From Pholis gunnellus (taxonomy: Eukaryota > Chordata > Actinopteri > Perciformes > Pholidae), in the NCBI GenBank assembly GCA_910591455.2, contig OU342819.1, positions 8,689,333-8,753,332 on the forward strand: a DNA stretch of 64,000 nucleotides. The letters are read 5' to 3'. The translations under genes and the position numbers were made by a program. Numbering within the stretch: position 1 is the first letter of the stretch; every line of letters begins with the position of its first letter. Under the pieces are notes generated by a model. That model worked only from the letters and a program-made list of their open reading frames with translations. It was not told where the DNA came from and searched no databases. Positions 1 through 12,389 of the stretch are shown here, piece after piece.

Positions 1-1
1 C

Positions 2-192
2 CTATAATTTGTCCAAGAACTCCCGTAACCTCAATGACAGCGAATATACATTAGCTGTGAATTCGGCGCCATCATCCCGAAAGTGCTCTGTGGGCAAATT
101 TCCCAGCTGAACATCATTTCGGAAATCTGCTAGTGGATATTTTAAGGCTTCCTGTATATCAACCGTGACCCCCACCTGTCTTTGCTGTTTCA
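2..192 (-). CDS. candidate terminal coding exon, unrecognised protein
   Basis: On the minus strand a strong 3' splice site (branch-like CTGAAC, a (TC)8 tract, then CAG) precedes base 192. From there one frame runs 62 complete codons to a TAG at positions 4-2. The first two bases (TG) complete a codon begun in an upstream exon. The predicted tail is of mixed, protein-like composition, with an acidic/aromatic middle (HFRDDGAEF) and an amphipathic end (RLREFLDKL), and it has no low-complexity sequence. I do not recognise the family. The 3' UTR would lie left of the window. It is phase-compatible with the candidate exon at 34404-34513, which ends in a single A, so the junction codon would be ATG. 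The frame could still be open by chance next to a GA microsatellite. Confidence 0.35.
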
Positions 193-194
193 CT

Positions 195-210
195 GAGAGA
201 GAGAGAGAGA
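195..210. repeat. (GA)8 microsatellite
   Basis: Perfect (GA)8. Read on the minus strand it is the polypyrimidine tract directly in front of the candidate exon at 2-192. Confidence 0.95.
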
Positions 211-1835
211 TGTGTTCAGTCCACTACTCAGCTCCCTGTACACAGATGACTCCTCGCCTCTTGCTCCCTGAATGTCAGATGGCCTCTGACCCTTCAGGGC
301 GACGTCGACACAGAGGAAAAGGACTGTCGTGTGACATCAGATGAACATGCTGCAAAAATAGGCAAGGATGCAATCACAGATAAAAAAAAGATGCCACAAA
401 AAACATTTCGTATGATTATCTAACTTTAAAATGAATGTGTCATGGTCATATATTGTGTGTTGCTTTGTTGTTTTTGCTGTCCAAAGCAGGACATATGTCT
501 GTCTTGTTTGGTCTTTGATGAAGTTGATGTAACCTTCGTCTGTATCTTTTTGCCGTTTTTCATGCCTTGAAACCAATAAACAGGTCGAGATCAATAAATA
601 TATCAAAGGACAACCTCCTAGAATGGGATTTATTAATGTAATTGTTAGCAGTGGACTGTACATTTACTCAAGTACGTATCATTCTGATAATTGAGGTTTA
701 TAACATTGAGTCTAATATGAAAGGCTGGCATACAGTCTGTTTGTTTTACTGATGAAAGGAAAACAACAACATCTATGCCGAAATGTATGTTTAATAAAAA
801 GAATGAGCTAGCCTATTAACCCTGACTAAATGCATTTATTTAGTCTCATTTATAAAGTATATGTAATTTATCAAACGTATGCATCTTCTCAATGGCTGTT
901 GTACCTCTCAGGATAATATCAGGTGATGCAGACATAAAGATGGCAATGAACAAAGTCCTATTCTGAAGTGGATCCCCAGAAAAACTGTTTGGGAAACACT
1001 GTTACGTTCACATGTTAATGCACTTTATTTTGAAGCCGAAACATGTTTTTCACTTCAATAGTTCTGACATGTAACATCATCGTTATCATTACTCAGGATT
1101 TCTACTGAATCAAGTATTCTTTCATGTCCTATTGGTGCTTTTACTGAAAAAAGGAAAAGGAGCTGAATACTTCTTCTGCCATCGTCTATTCATCAATGTG
1201 ATTAGACGTCCATGTTTAGCGTATAGTCTAATATTTGGTGTTTCACAAGAGCTTCATTTCGAGGACTTAATCCATTATTGTAATGATTAAAACTAAAAAA
1301 AGAGTGCATGCAGAAGAGGGATCTGCATTACAGTCAAACCTCCCAAAGTAATGAAATAGTCTGAGCCTTTGGGCGGAGCAAGCACATCGAGAGCAGTCCA
1401 GAAAAGAGAAATGCGAAGAAAAAATGGCATCACTTTAGATATATGACCAAGAGAAGGGCAGAACTTTCCCCTGATGTATTCCACGCCCGTTCACTTGTCA
1501 GATGTGATTAAAAGGCTTCAGCCGATCCCATACCAGTGATGTACTCGTTCCCTTCCCTCAGGAAACCTGAGTCACATACATTAGCTAAATTGCTAAATTT
1601 TTGGTCCACTGTGAGCCAGCGAGCAGGCGAAGATCCTCAGGCAGGTTCTTCTTACAGTCCGAGACTGAAGGTGACCGGACTTCTTGCTCTCGGGGGCCTC
1701 TCCACTCTGAAACACCCAGTAGGGGAATGTTGCGCTGGAAGATTCAGGGTCTTTTAAATCACTTCTCCTCTTACTTTTATTCATAAAATGTCATCTTTCT
1801 CTGTCTCATTTGGCTTTTATGCTAATTTATATTCT
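211..1835. other. non-coding DNA with repeat fragments
   Basis: AT-rich sequence with no supported gene. Positions about 655-680 (TTTACTCAAGTAC) and 1130-1185 (GCTGAATACTTCTTCTGCC) look like end fragments of the dispersed repeat whose middle lies at 1836-2216. The short frames on both strands between 1293 and 1786 overlap each other and have no splice or composition support. Confidence 0.6.
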
Positions 1836-2216
1836 TTAATACGCTGAGTATTTCCATTTTCTGCTTCCTTTTACTTCTACAATTCAGAAGGAAAAATCTT
1901 CAACATTTGTTTGCCACCTGTAGTTTGAGAATAAGATTTTAGATACAAAACATGTGATCAGTTAACACATTAAGACACATTTGTTACAGATTAATCAGCC
2001 AAATAGTGCAGAAAGTTGTTTGAATTAGCTGCATATCAACATGCAGCAGCATTTAATGATTCCCATCTGCACTAGCAACCACCATCCAATAATATAATAT
2101 ATGATGACATAACTCTGACTGCTTAATGAGTACTTTTACTTTTGACACCTTAAGTACAATTAATAATTCTTTTTTTACTTCTATTTGAGTGCTTCTTTCA
2201 CCACTGCTTTAATGTG
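1836..2216 (+). repeat. dispersed teleost repeat, family A, copy 1
   Basis: The order of landmarks matches a high-copy percomorph repeat I know from memory: GAGTATTTCCATTTT, an ACTTCTAC block, an AGATTTTAGATACAAAACATG block, CCAATAATATAATAT, GAGTACTTTTACTTTTGA, then a CTTTCACCACTG end. The same landmarks recur in the same order at 20935-21560. I leave the class unassigned; comparison with a fish repeat library would name it. Confidence 0.7.
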
Positions 2217-3404
2217 TCTTTTCTTATTTTACTCAAACGTTTGCTATGTTGTGTCTCCTTTCTGTGTCACTCACATTGAGGCAATGGCAAAAAAATGGTT
2301 AAATAACAAAATATTTGACTTCATCTTCATAATCGCCACATGATCTCCATAATAATAAGAGACACTGCATTTCTTCTCCGAGACAAAGCTACAGATTTAG
2401 CAAGCAGCTCTGCTGAAGTGTCCTTGAGCAGGGCAGTAAGAACTCAATGAGTGCCGATCTCAAGCTGAAAAGGAAATGTTTCAAAAAATCAAATTAATTA
2501 ATAGTGTGCAGCAATGTTTTTCATGTCAAAATCGTACCTTGTGTTTGTTTAATTGTTTTCATATATTTTTTAGAATAACCTTGGTGGCAGTAGAGTTAAA
2601 CATTTCACCACTCAGTGGCGCAACAGCTCCATCTACAAAAAACAGACGGATTCTGTTCTTTCATTAACCATTCTGAGGCTACTATCGGCTCTCTCTTTCT
2701 CAGTTTCCTTCTGTCTGTCTGTCTGTCTGTCTGTCTCCGTCCTTCCTCGATACTCTGCGATGATCCATAATCACCACTCCGTGTGTTTCCATCAACATCC
2801 ATCACCCTTTATGGAGTTTCGCAGTCAGGGGTGCGGAGGAGAGAAATCCAGAGTGAGGATAAAGAGACAGACTTCCAGTCAGGGGCAGAGAGAAGGCTAC
2901 TCAGCACTCTATTTCCAAATGACCTCCCAGATAGAAACAATGTGTCCCTGTCCACACATTTTCAATTGCAATTGTCTCAGAGTATTAACCCAACACCCTT
3001 TGCTCTCCAGTCAGAAGAGTCTCGCTGACCCGCTCCCTTAATTTGAATAAATTGCATTTTGCATAGTTCCAGGCAGGGAGGTGCAAATACCTTTTGAGAG
3101 GCTGTTGCTCTAAAGGGCAGAACCCCCACCTGGATTTGATGTGGCACCCATCAGTATGTACTGAATGGTGTTGTCATTTGACGAACCAAAAGTCTATTTT
3201 AAATTTGTAAATAGCTTTACATTTGAAAGATTATTGAAGTACATTTTAAAAACTGCTTGCTGTTATTGCAGGTTAACATAAAGCCCATGTCCAAAGTAAA
3301 CTGGCTTAATGAGTAAATTATGCAAAGAACAACCAAATTATGGAAATATTTGGTTGCCTTATTTTAAAGCCATCACACGACACAGAGAGGCTGCGTCAAC
3401 TTAA
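2217..3404. other. non-coding DNA
   Basis: Apart from the (CTGT)n at 2711 I see nothing. The overlapping frames at 2760-3041 are short and unsupported. Confidence 0.6.
2711..2736. repeat. (CTGT)6 microsatellite
   Basis: Perfect tetranucleotide run inside a wider pyrimidine-rich stretch. Confidence 0.95.
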
Positions 3405-3585
3405 GAATCCAATTCAATTTAAATTCAAAAAACTTTATTCATCCACGAGGGACAATTTCAGCAGCCTGTCGTTGCACCTCATCTTAAATTTAATTATTAG
3501 AATCAGAATTAGGAATACCATTGTCCATGGCAATTTTCATTCAAAATTGCTTGGGCAAGGCAGAACTACTGTTTAAAATAACTTA
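3405..3585. mobile_element. degraded LINE-type 3' tails
   Basis: Two remnants lie side by side. The first carries ACTTTATTCATCCACGAGGG followed by ACAATTTC, close to the common fish LINE 3' tail of the form 'ACTTTATTnATCC-CGAGGG-AAATTC'. The second starts AGAATCAGAATTAGGAATAC, like another common fish LINE tail. No reverse transcriptase frame is left. The exact family is not resolved. Confidence 0.5.
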
Positions 3586-4815
3586 TAAATACTTTGCCAA
3601 TTCAATAATTCTAATTTGCACAACGTAAAAAGACTCACCCAGAGCCCTCAACGAAAACAATACAAAGCTTGGATGCTACAGAGTCGTATGACAGGAGGCA
3701 TAGGGCATTTTTGTTGTTGTTTTTGTGGCTCCGGGGCCCCGATCTCTGTGTCACGTGGAGGCATGCCAATCAAAAAGTAATATAAGTTTGGATGACATGG
3801 TGAGTTAATTTGGTCTAACTTTCTCTGCAGTTGCTCTGAACCAAATCAGATCGAGTTATTTAGTTCTGCATCGTCATTCTATTTTTGGGAGGACTTAACA
3901 TAGTGATCTGGTAGAGTGGCCAGGTTTGAGCTCAGCGGAGAGGAAGCAATCGCAGAAAACACCATGAAATTCATAAGATATTCCTACAAAACATTAAAGG
4001 TGCTGCAGAGGAGACAAAAGGGAGTATCAGCATTGCAGTTATTTTGCTCCACATAGCAGCTGGAAGGTTATAGGTTGGTGCATGTATGTCGCACTCAACT
4101 GCAAAGACCCTATACCTGACTGCTGCTGCACTTTTAGATTAAAGCTTAGGTGGTGGAGCAATGGTCACAGCAGCAGGGGAGCACCGACCCTGTGGAAGTC
4201 GGGGTATGATTTCTTCCCTTCTCTAGTATGACGGATGATAAATCCAACAGGATCATGGGTGTTTGATGTGCTGCATTAAACTGACAACCAACATAGTATA
4301 CTGTAGGTGTGTTTGTTGTGTTTTAGACAAAGGTCAACACTGGAAGATGTGACGTTTCAGGGCTTCATCTGTCTTTAAAAGTGATGTATTTCTGTCATTT
4401 GTCATGAATACACCAAACATAATCCAGCCTCTCCTTAGAAGGTTCTCGAATAAATATGGGCTACATTTTTTAGCAATACCCTGTTCCGCTTTATGTCTGA
4501 AAACTTTGAGGAAAATGATGCTTTCTTGCAGCTTATTAGCCCAGGACTGCATCATCCTGTGCAGTATTTGGGGAGGTGAACAGAGCCTCCTTCCAAGATG
4601 CAGAGAGTCCTGCCAAGTGCAGAGGAGCATTAAAGAATCTCTCTGTGATACGTTCACTGTAGAGATAAGGCTGAAAACCATTGGAGTGGTCCTTTAGGCA
4701 AGACAGCTTGCATCAGTCAAGCTGTCCGGTGCCAAACATCGCAGGTTTTTGGTTGTAGGCTACCGAGCAGCAGCTCTCAGCTGTGAGCGAGGGTAACTTT
4801 GTGAGTTAGATGCAG
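3586..4815. other. non-coding DNA
   Basis: No supported feature. Frames of 97 codons (+, 4404-4697) and 115 codons (-, 4681-4334) overlap on opposite strands. Neither shows splice sites, a domain or coding-like composition that favours it. Confidence 0.55.
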
Positions 4816-4829
4816 GGTGGGGGTGGGGT

Positions 4830-4854
4830 GGGGGGGGGGGGGGGGGGGGGGGGG
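4830..4854 (+). repeat. poly-G run (25 G)
   Basis: An uninterrupted run of 25 G on the plus strand, preceded by GGGTGGGGGTGGGG from 4816. It can form G-quadruplexes, and its length is uncertain in most sequencing data. Confidence 0.95.
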
Positions 4855-5699
4855 TGGAGGTGTTGCTGAAGGAGAGCGAGCGTGTTCACTCAACCTTTTC
4901 TGGGTCAATAACACTAAAAAAGCCACCAGTCTCCCTCCTCTCATCTCAATCAAAGCTATTGCGTTGGTTATTTAGAGCGGGTGTTAAAAGGAAAATAACT
5001 TGCCTCATTTAAATGCTAATTTGTCTTCAGAAGAAGATTCAGTACAATGGCAACAGGTTGGCAGAATATGGAATATATTGTGTGAGAGCTCATAGATCAG
5101 ACACAAAGACAGTTCCCTGTCCACAATTCCCCATAAAAATCTTTTATTTCTTCGTGCGTCTTTTGTGGCCCAGCAGCGCTGCATAAATACACAGGATCCA
5201 GTGGTCCGCACTACTGCCGTGACTGAAAGCCATTACTGGTGCTGCTTTTTTACAATCACACCTTCGCCGTCAGTGGTGACAGTAACCCACGGCTTCTGTG
5301 GGTCGTTTAACCATGATGCCATAGAGCGACGGTGTCTTTGCAGTTAATATGTAGGCGGTTCCAAACCATACGCATGTGTTTGAATGGACAAGGCCAGTGC
5401 ATACAATATAGCCACAATTCTGTCAGTATGTGTTGGCAGAAGAATACGATGCATCTGTGTGGAGTATATTGTACTACATAATAGTGTTTTTGTCCTGTCC
5501 AATATATCAAAGTGTGTTTTTCAATTGTTGGATATATTTGATGTATTATTGTCTCTGTACTCTACTATTTGCAGTATCTGTACTTTTGATTGAGTTTTCA
5601 TTGCGTACTAATTGAGTTGTTAATTGTTAAAAAAAACAAAACATTTGATACTTTGAAATAGATTACAATAATCAAACCAGCAGTTAATGATCCTGTATT
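4855..5699. other. non-coding DNA
   Basis: Nothing recognised. The small frames on both strands between 5005 and 5615 overlap one another. Confidence 0.6.
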
Positions 5700-6030
5700 G
5701 TTTCTGCTCATATAGTTCTGTTCTTTTTTTTTTCCTTTCCTCCTTCCTTCTTTCATCTGGTCCTCCTTCCTTCTTTCTGTCCCTCCAGTTTCGTCTCCAT
5801 CCTTCCACCAATCGGTCCTGCTGTCCAACGCTGCCACTCTCCCACAGTCTGCCTTTTTTAATTTCTCCCAGCTCTCCCTCTTTGCCCCGCTCTCTCACCG
5901 TCTATCTGAATCTTTAACCTCTTTCAATCTGTCTCTCTGTGTCATCCTCCGTCTCTGTCACTACTTTTCTCTCTCTGTCACTCGCCGTCTGTCTCGCTCG
6001 CTCTGCAGCCACCCTCGCTCTGTCTCTTTG
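5700..6030 (+). repeat. pyrimidine-rich block
   Basis: Long C/T-rich stretch (TTCC, CTCT and TCTGTCTC motifs) on the plus strand. It explains the biased open frames seen here on both strands. Confidence 0.8.
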
Positions 6031-6501
6031 TGATCGAGCGAATGGAAAAGTTTGCTGGATACCCTTCCACTGTCCTTCAAGTTTAACCACACACACACAC
6101 ATACACTGACCTGACTCTGACTCTGTATACATCACTGGCTCTTGCAGGCGTTTCAGCTCGTTTTTTTTTTTTATAGAACATGCTTGGCTTAATGGTGAAT
6201 ATTTATTACCACAATTACATGTTGTGTCTGAGTGTACAGGTGTTGTGTTTGCATGTTTGCATGCATGTGTGTGTGTGTGAGTGTGTGAGTATGTGTGGCT
6301 TGCTCATTTAGATTGTGGACCGTATGATTTTCCATTATGCAGGGTTGAAAAGGAAATGGCCAAACTTTTAATTGGTGGGGATTCGCCTGCAACACAAGGT
6401 CAATTATATGTGGGACGACGAGAAGAGAAGGGCGGTAGAATAGGAGAGGAGAGCAGAGGATGGACATAACCTCATTTAACTTGTCAGCTCTGACACGATA
6501 C

Positions 6502-6550
<49 letters not shown>

Positions 6551-7399
6551 ACACACACATGCAGACAAAAGTCACCCCCAGGCCCAACAGCAGGAAGTCT
6601 TCAAAGCACCAGTCCACTCTCGTGCTTATGCTCTCCCTCCCTACTCTATTTTGTCTCCTTCTGTCCCCCTGCCCCCCATTTGTCCTTAAACTTGGTCTTG
6701 GTCTCCCGCTTGACTTAGTGCTTGAGGACAACTGAGGACACCCTTGTTGACGCTAGAGGAAGATGTCAGTTGGCCATGAGGTGACTGTAGTTGAACACCA
6801 TAACACAAGCCTTAATCTTTGACTTGTTGTGCTTCTTCTTCAGCCATACTTGTGGTCAGCTCAAGACTGATGTCTGTAAGGACAGTCGATCGTATCATCT
6901 CTGGTGTTGTTCATTTTCTTTATTTTTCTCTTCTTCTCTCTCTGTATAAGTACCACTTTGGTACCAGTAAATGTCTAGTAATGTGGCCAATAGACTTCAA
7001 TAGAAAGGTAATGCACCTTATGTCCTCAAGGGAGGAGAGGAAATGCAGATCTGAAGATGGTTACACCCAGGTCTCCATTGTCACATCCATAACATTTTAA
7101 TATCATTATTAGTAGGACAATTGACTTTCTACATTTGATAGAATTTTAAACATGTCTTGCCTTATTTATTTATTTATTTTGCGTTGCAGTTAGTTTTAAA
7201 GAGTGTAGGCATCTAACAGTTGTTGGGAGCAAAACATCAATGCTGCACATTCTCTTTCAGAAATGAAAGAAGAAGAAATAAAACCAGGTCGCGCTAAAAA
7301 CTCTTCCTCCGTCACACTTTTACACAATGGACCTTTTGCAATAACTTTTGCACGATGCATTTCTTAAAGCATAAGTATCATTTCACATTCAGAAGATGC
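6031..7399. other. non-coding DNA
   Basis: Holds short (AC)n at 6089-6101, short (GT)n at 6266-6279, the array at 6503-6560 and a (TTAT)n at 7162-7180. The 180-codon minus frame at 6731-6189 runs through these repeats and is not a gene. Confidence 0.65.
6503..6560. repeat. (AC)n microsatellite, interrupted
   Basis: (AC)n broken once by AG at 6545-6546. Confidence 0.97.
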
Positions 7400-7800
7400 A
7401 TTGGAAACAAACACACTCCTCCTTCACCCTCTTTCTCTCTTTCTCTTCATTTTGGATGCTGCTGCTCTTTCGCCCTGCTGAGCTTTCACTCAGATGTGAC
7501 TTCAACACTTTCACAGACCGCTGGCCTCCATACTGTGTCTATGAGTGTGTGCAAAGCTTCGATTGTTTCTCTCCTCATCTCTCCTCCTATTCTCCCCTTC
7601 ACGTCCCCCCTTCGTCTCCCCCCTTTCTCCTCTCTCATCCTCAGCCTGGCTTCTCCTCTGTGTCTTTTTACTCTTTTACTCTGCTCAACTTGTTTCTCCA
7701 CATCTCACCTTACCGTTTCTCCTTGCTCGTCCGTCCCCCCCCCCCCCCCCCCCCCATCCTCTTTCACCGTCCTCCACTCTTCCAATCTCTCCATCTCGAC
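7400..7800 (+). repeat. pyrimidine-rich block with poly-C
   Basis: C/T-rich throughout, including an uninterrupted run of 21 C at 7735-7755. Frames of up to 196 codons cross it in all plus-strand phases, as expected when stop codons, which need A or G, are rare. Confidence 0.85.
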
Positions 7801-8214
7801 ATGTGTGTCAATTTGGATGAAGTGGCTCTCGTCGCTGTGGCGATGCAGAGATGAGTGGATCATGGAGGGAAGGCGAGACGGAGGGCCGAAGGGACAGATG
7901 CACCAAGCGACAGATATAGCGGCGGAGAGATGGAGAGACATCTGATGTTCTCTCGCTGGGGCAGCCATGAGTGTAGCTACAATCTGTAAACACACACGCA
8001 CAGTTGGGAAATGAACACGGGGGAAATCTGTGCCCTCTCAAACAGAGAAAATTAACACAACAGGAAATTGGTTTTTGCTTTCTGCGCAAATATGACAGTA
8101 TATCCCTTGATGAATGATATATAAATGATATGTGTAATTTATTTAGCTACAAAGGAAATGGAGGGATGACAGTTAGGATAAGAGAACGAGTGCGAGAGAG
8201 AGAGAAGTAAACAA
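7801..8214. other. non-coding DNA
   Basis: No supported feature. Confidence 0.6.
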
Positions 8215-8517
8215 ACTTTAATTCTCAAAAGAATTGCTTGGCATTTTGAGAAATACGCTTTTCACTTTCTGGTGGAAAGTTGTAGATAAGAAGATCGGTG
8301 CTACTCGCATAACTGTCCATTGATTATGAAGCTACAGCTGGCAGACGGTTAGCTTAGCACAAAGACTTGAAACATAGGGAAAATGCTAGCCTTGCTCTGT
8401 CCGAAGGTAACAACATTGTTCTCCTCCCATCGAAGTAGCTAGTCCACTCCTTACGTATATTTAGCATACAGACATGAGAGTGGTATTAATCTAATGTTGA
8501 ACTATTCCTTTAAACTT
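8215..8517 (+). mobile_element. dispersed non-autonomous element, family B, copy 1
   Basis: The left part carries GGCATTTTGAGAAATACGC and GATAAGAAGATCGGT. The centre carries GAAGCTACAGCTGGCAG, GGTTAGCTTAGCACAAAGAC and GCTCTGTCC-AAGGTAACAAC. The right end is ACAGACATGAGAGTGGTAT then GAACTATTCCTTTAA. This matches from memory a very common percomorph element with inverted ends. The right terminal region is internally deleted here. A second, interrupted copy in the opposite orientation spans 59838-60935. There is no coding capacity. Confidence 0.75.
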
Positions 8518-8533
8518 AAAAAAATGAATTAGC

Positions 8534-8538
<5 letters not shown>

Positions 8539-8628
<90 letters not shown>
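8539..8628. repeat. (CA)45 microsatellite
   Basis: 90 bp of CA, preceded by an imperfect start at 8533. Confidence 0.98.
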
Positions 8629-8631
<3 letters not shown>

Positions 8632-8797
8632 AAGAAACACACACAGTTTTGTCCTTTTTCTTTCCCACTCTTGTAAGTCTCTGACAGACTGTTCGGGTAT
8701 TCATGCCAACCGAGAGATCAAACACCATGGCAACAAGTGGCTTCTGTGATCACCGTGGATACTGTGAGACAGCTGACCACTTTGTTGTGCCTGTTTG

Positions 8798-8800
<3 letters not shown>

Positions 8801-8839
<39 letters not shown>
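8801..8839. repeat. (GT)n microsatellite
   Basis: Perfect GT run of about 39 bp. Confidence 0.97.
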
Positions 8840-8841
<2 letters not shown>

Positions 8842-8972
8842 CATACTTACCAAGTTAGTTCATACAGGAATCTGAGGACAATGTTAAATGATGTGTGCGT
8901 GTGATTGTGTTTTCTTGTGTGTAAGAGAAAGAAAAACGATAATGATGTCTGTGTGTGTCTTTATTCAATGCA

Positions 8973-9023
8973 TGTGTGTGTGTGTGTGTGTGTGTGTGTC
9001 TGTGTGTGTGTGTGTCTGTGTGT
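8973..9023. repeat. (TG)n microsatellite, interrupted
   Basis: TG array broken by TC at 8999-9000 and again near 9015. Confidence 0.97.
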
Positions 9024-9239
9024 TCTTTGCCTGTCCACATGTGTGACCGTCTGCGGCTGAGTATCTCCCCGGGCTCTTTCCTGATGGACCACTACTGGAT
9101 GTTGTGGAGATGAAAGGGATGCTGGGAACTCATCTCACGCTATGAATCCTGGGTAAGTAGCGTGTGATGTGAGCACATCCTCATCACTCAGTGAAAGACG
9201 GCTTTCATCCCTTATCCGTTCAGTCTATCAATATCCCCT

Positions 9240-9720
9240 TGTTCTGTCGACTCTCTTCGTCCTCGCCCCCATTTCTTTCTTCTCCCCTTCGTCTTCAGTT
9301 TCTTCTTTATTCAATTGTTGTATTTTCTTTTCTTGTCTTTTTTTTACATGTTCATTTCTTCCCCTCATTTCATACCTATTTCCTTTTCTCCTTTTAATTC
9401 AGTTCTCCCCACTCTCCTCTCGTCTCCTCTCCTTTGCTCTGCTTTTCTTTCCCCCAATTTCTTTGGATTCCTCCTCACCTTTTCTCTCTTTTCCTTTTTT
9501 TAATTACCTTGTCTTTCCATTTATTTCCTTTTTTTCCTTCCCTCTCATCGCTCCTTTCCTTTTGTTTCTACTTTTATCACATCCTCTCATTCCGTAATAT
9601 CAGTGCATTACTACATTCCTTCCCTCCATTTCTTTCTATTTCTTTCCTTTATTTCATTTTCTGTTTTCACAGTCCTTTCTTTTCTTTCCACCCAACCCTT
9701 TTACATTCTCCTCCTCTCCT
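9240..9720 (+). repeat. 480-bp pyrimidine-rich block
   Basis: Almost pure C/T with TTTC, CTCC and TTCC words. Phe/Ser/Leu-rich frames open in all three plus phases are composition artefacts. No exon follows it. Confidence 0.85.
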
Positions 9721-9778
9721 GTGAACATAAAATGATCAAAGTGCCCATTCTGGCCATGACAGTTCAATTTTACCACGG

Positions 9779-9824
9779 CACACACACACACACATACACA
9801 CCCACACGCACACACACACACACT
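9779..9824. repeat. (CA)n microsatellite, imperfect
   Basis: CA array with TA and CG substitutions. Confidence 0.95.
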
Positions 9825-12165
9825 CTCTTGCACATACTTTTCAAAGGGCATACATGCGGTTGGTGAGCCTATGTGTCGAGATGGTAGATTTGATATGCTT
9901 CTGCTTGAACAAGTTGGATGAGTCAAGTTTAAAATTGTCATCTTATGATCATTCTTATAAAAGGAGATTTGACTTTGACCTTTTGTAACCTCAAACTTTT
10001 AGATCTTAGAGACAAAACCAAGTTGAAAACTTACTTTACAAAATGGCCACAAAGTCGCTGCCGTAATTCCCTTTCTCTGTCCCTGCTGTAGTGCCGCTGG
10101 GCAAGACACCAGAACAATGTTGTTGTGTATAAAAAACAAAGTTTCACCTGAGTCACTCACCCATGTGAATGTAACTCCTAAGATTGGTAAATACCGTGAA
10201 CTAATAGGTCAACTCAGACACAGGTTTCAATAAAGAGGACAACACAGTGAGTGTGGTTTATCTGCCATAACTGGCCATTTATTAAGAACATTTACCAAAA
10301 ATCTAAAAAGGGAAGAAAGGAGAGAATAGACAGTCGTGCTACAGTGTTGGAGCCCGTTGACTAAATAACACCAATCAAAACACACTTGAAAAAAACCACA
10401 CACACCACTGTAATACAATGTGTAGAAAGAAATGAAGACAGTACCCTAAACTATATAAAATGAACAGGTAGGATATTTAAGACAAAAAAACCCAGCTGCA
10501 GTCAGACTCAGCACTCTGCCAGTGAACAAACAGAGCACTGCTCGAGCTAACCGTTTATATTAAATTGATACTTCACATCCCTCTGCACCAGCTGACAGCC
10601 AATTTTCTATTTTCAGCCTCTGAACATGTAATAAAAGTTATGTTGGCCTATTACATCATTAAAAAAAATACAATCCCTCAAAGTGCTGGCATCCACAAAT
10701 TACCCAAACAATAAAAATGCTAAAATGAATATAAAACATTATCTATATTTATTTAAAAGAAGCCACAAGTGTACAGTGCAACCATAGACTGTAGAGTACG
10801 ACAGTCCTCAGCATGGAGGTCCAACAGTGTGCAGCCTTTGAGCCCAGCTCTGCAGCTCTCATCTGATTCGCTCCTTCATGGGTCCTCCGCTCCGCAACAG
10901 CATTGATATTAGCCCGCTAACTGTGCGCCCGTAAGACTGCGTACCGAAAGTTAGCAGCACTAGAAGCAATATTTGTAAACATTGGAGGCCGAGTTACACT
11001 CAAACAGGACAAACAGGACGGAGTCAGACGACATAGGCATGAAGAGTTGGACACTTTACCGATATATTAATGGAGTCCTCTGTGGTTGAAGACCTCAGGT
11101 CCAGCAGGAAATGACATTATTATGATTACTTTTCCTCCCTGAAGCGTACCTGTTGTCTTCCTCACATACTGGTAGGTGAGACAAACACACCATAACTAAT
11201 GTCTCACGCCTCTGTGGCTTTGCTGATGGCAAAACGGTCCGCCATGGCTGTCCGTGCGAATCACTGCTGTGCAATATTGATGTGATTGTATTTGCTTGTA
11301 ACGGGTCAAATCTGTATTGCAGCTCGTTTGCCTTTGTCACTGGGTGAGGTCCAGCACCATGGACAGGACCTGCAGGGCTTTTGCACTGTGTGATATGCGA
11401 TAGCCAGTGTACAAGGCTGGTAGTTGTTTATTGCTTTTTAGTGAGTAATTAGCTTAACTTGATGAGGAATGTTTGGCATCATGTGTATTTGTAAGTCTGA
11501 TTCATGCATTGATACGTTTTGATTTGATAATAATGATGAATTCTACTACATTTCAGTTTAGAAATACAATTTAGGGTTTCTCCACTTTGACATTTAGACC
11601 TTTAAAACAATATACAACACATTAGAGTTAATGACATACACATGCACAAACATTTCGCAACTATATTTTCGGTGTTTAATAACAATATTTTGGCGTAAGG
11701 AGGACTTGGGTGATGAAGACGTGGACTGAATGTGCCTTTTTGTTTTTGTCTTATAGCTTCCTCCCTCACCTAATGCTGCTCATCAGTGGCAAGAAAAAGA
11801 ATAATAAGTAATTATAACACCGAATGATTATAATCGACACTCGTTATACCCTGCAGTTGGTTTTCTTTAGCTTACACGTTCTGCTTCATAACTACAATGT
11901 GCCTTATACTTCTTTTTGTTATGATTAAATGTAATGAACCCGCTTTGCAGTAGATGCATACATGTGTGAGGTGAATCCTGACGGGGACAAGGAAGTATTT
12001 GCGTGTTGAGTTGGGCTGCTCTGGGTCAAACTCCAGGGCCGCTTTCATCTCCAGGTCTGTCAGTTATAAAGTTTTGCACCGCAAAAAGACAATGCATTCT
12101 TCTATTTTATATTTCCCAGTGTCTTCCTGCTCTGCCTGCTCACGGTCCTTTCATCCTCCAACTGC
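9825..12165. other. non-coding DNA
   Basis: No supported gene. About 10860-10980 is somewhat richer in CpG than its surroundings (GCTCCGCTCCGC, GTGCGCCCG) but lacks a paired splice structure. I could not place 10785-11400 in a repeat family. Confidence 0.5.
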
Positions 12166-12183
12166 AAAAAAAAAAAAAAAAAA
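12166..12183 (+). repeat. poly-A run (18 A)
   Basis: Uninterrupted A18. No retroposon body is visible immediately upstream. Confidence 0.95.
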
Positions 12184-12389
12184 CACTTGCACATCCACGT
12201 GTCTGCTCCTCACAGGTTGTTATACCTTGTGTGTCTTGCAGGCTTTGCACACTTATTCAGTGTCCTTCCAATAGACATCTAACACACTCTGTCGGTATTA
12301 ATATGCATGACCAGCCACACTCCAGCTCTTTAAACTCAGCAAGCACCCTCACACACATACATTTTTCTAAAGGAAATGCAGGTTGTGTT

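Noticed and set aside
4334..4697. Overlapping 97- and 115-codon frames on opposite strands
   Set aside because: No domain, splice or compositional evidence separates them from chance.
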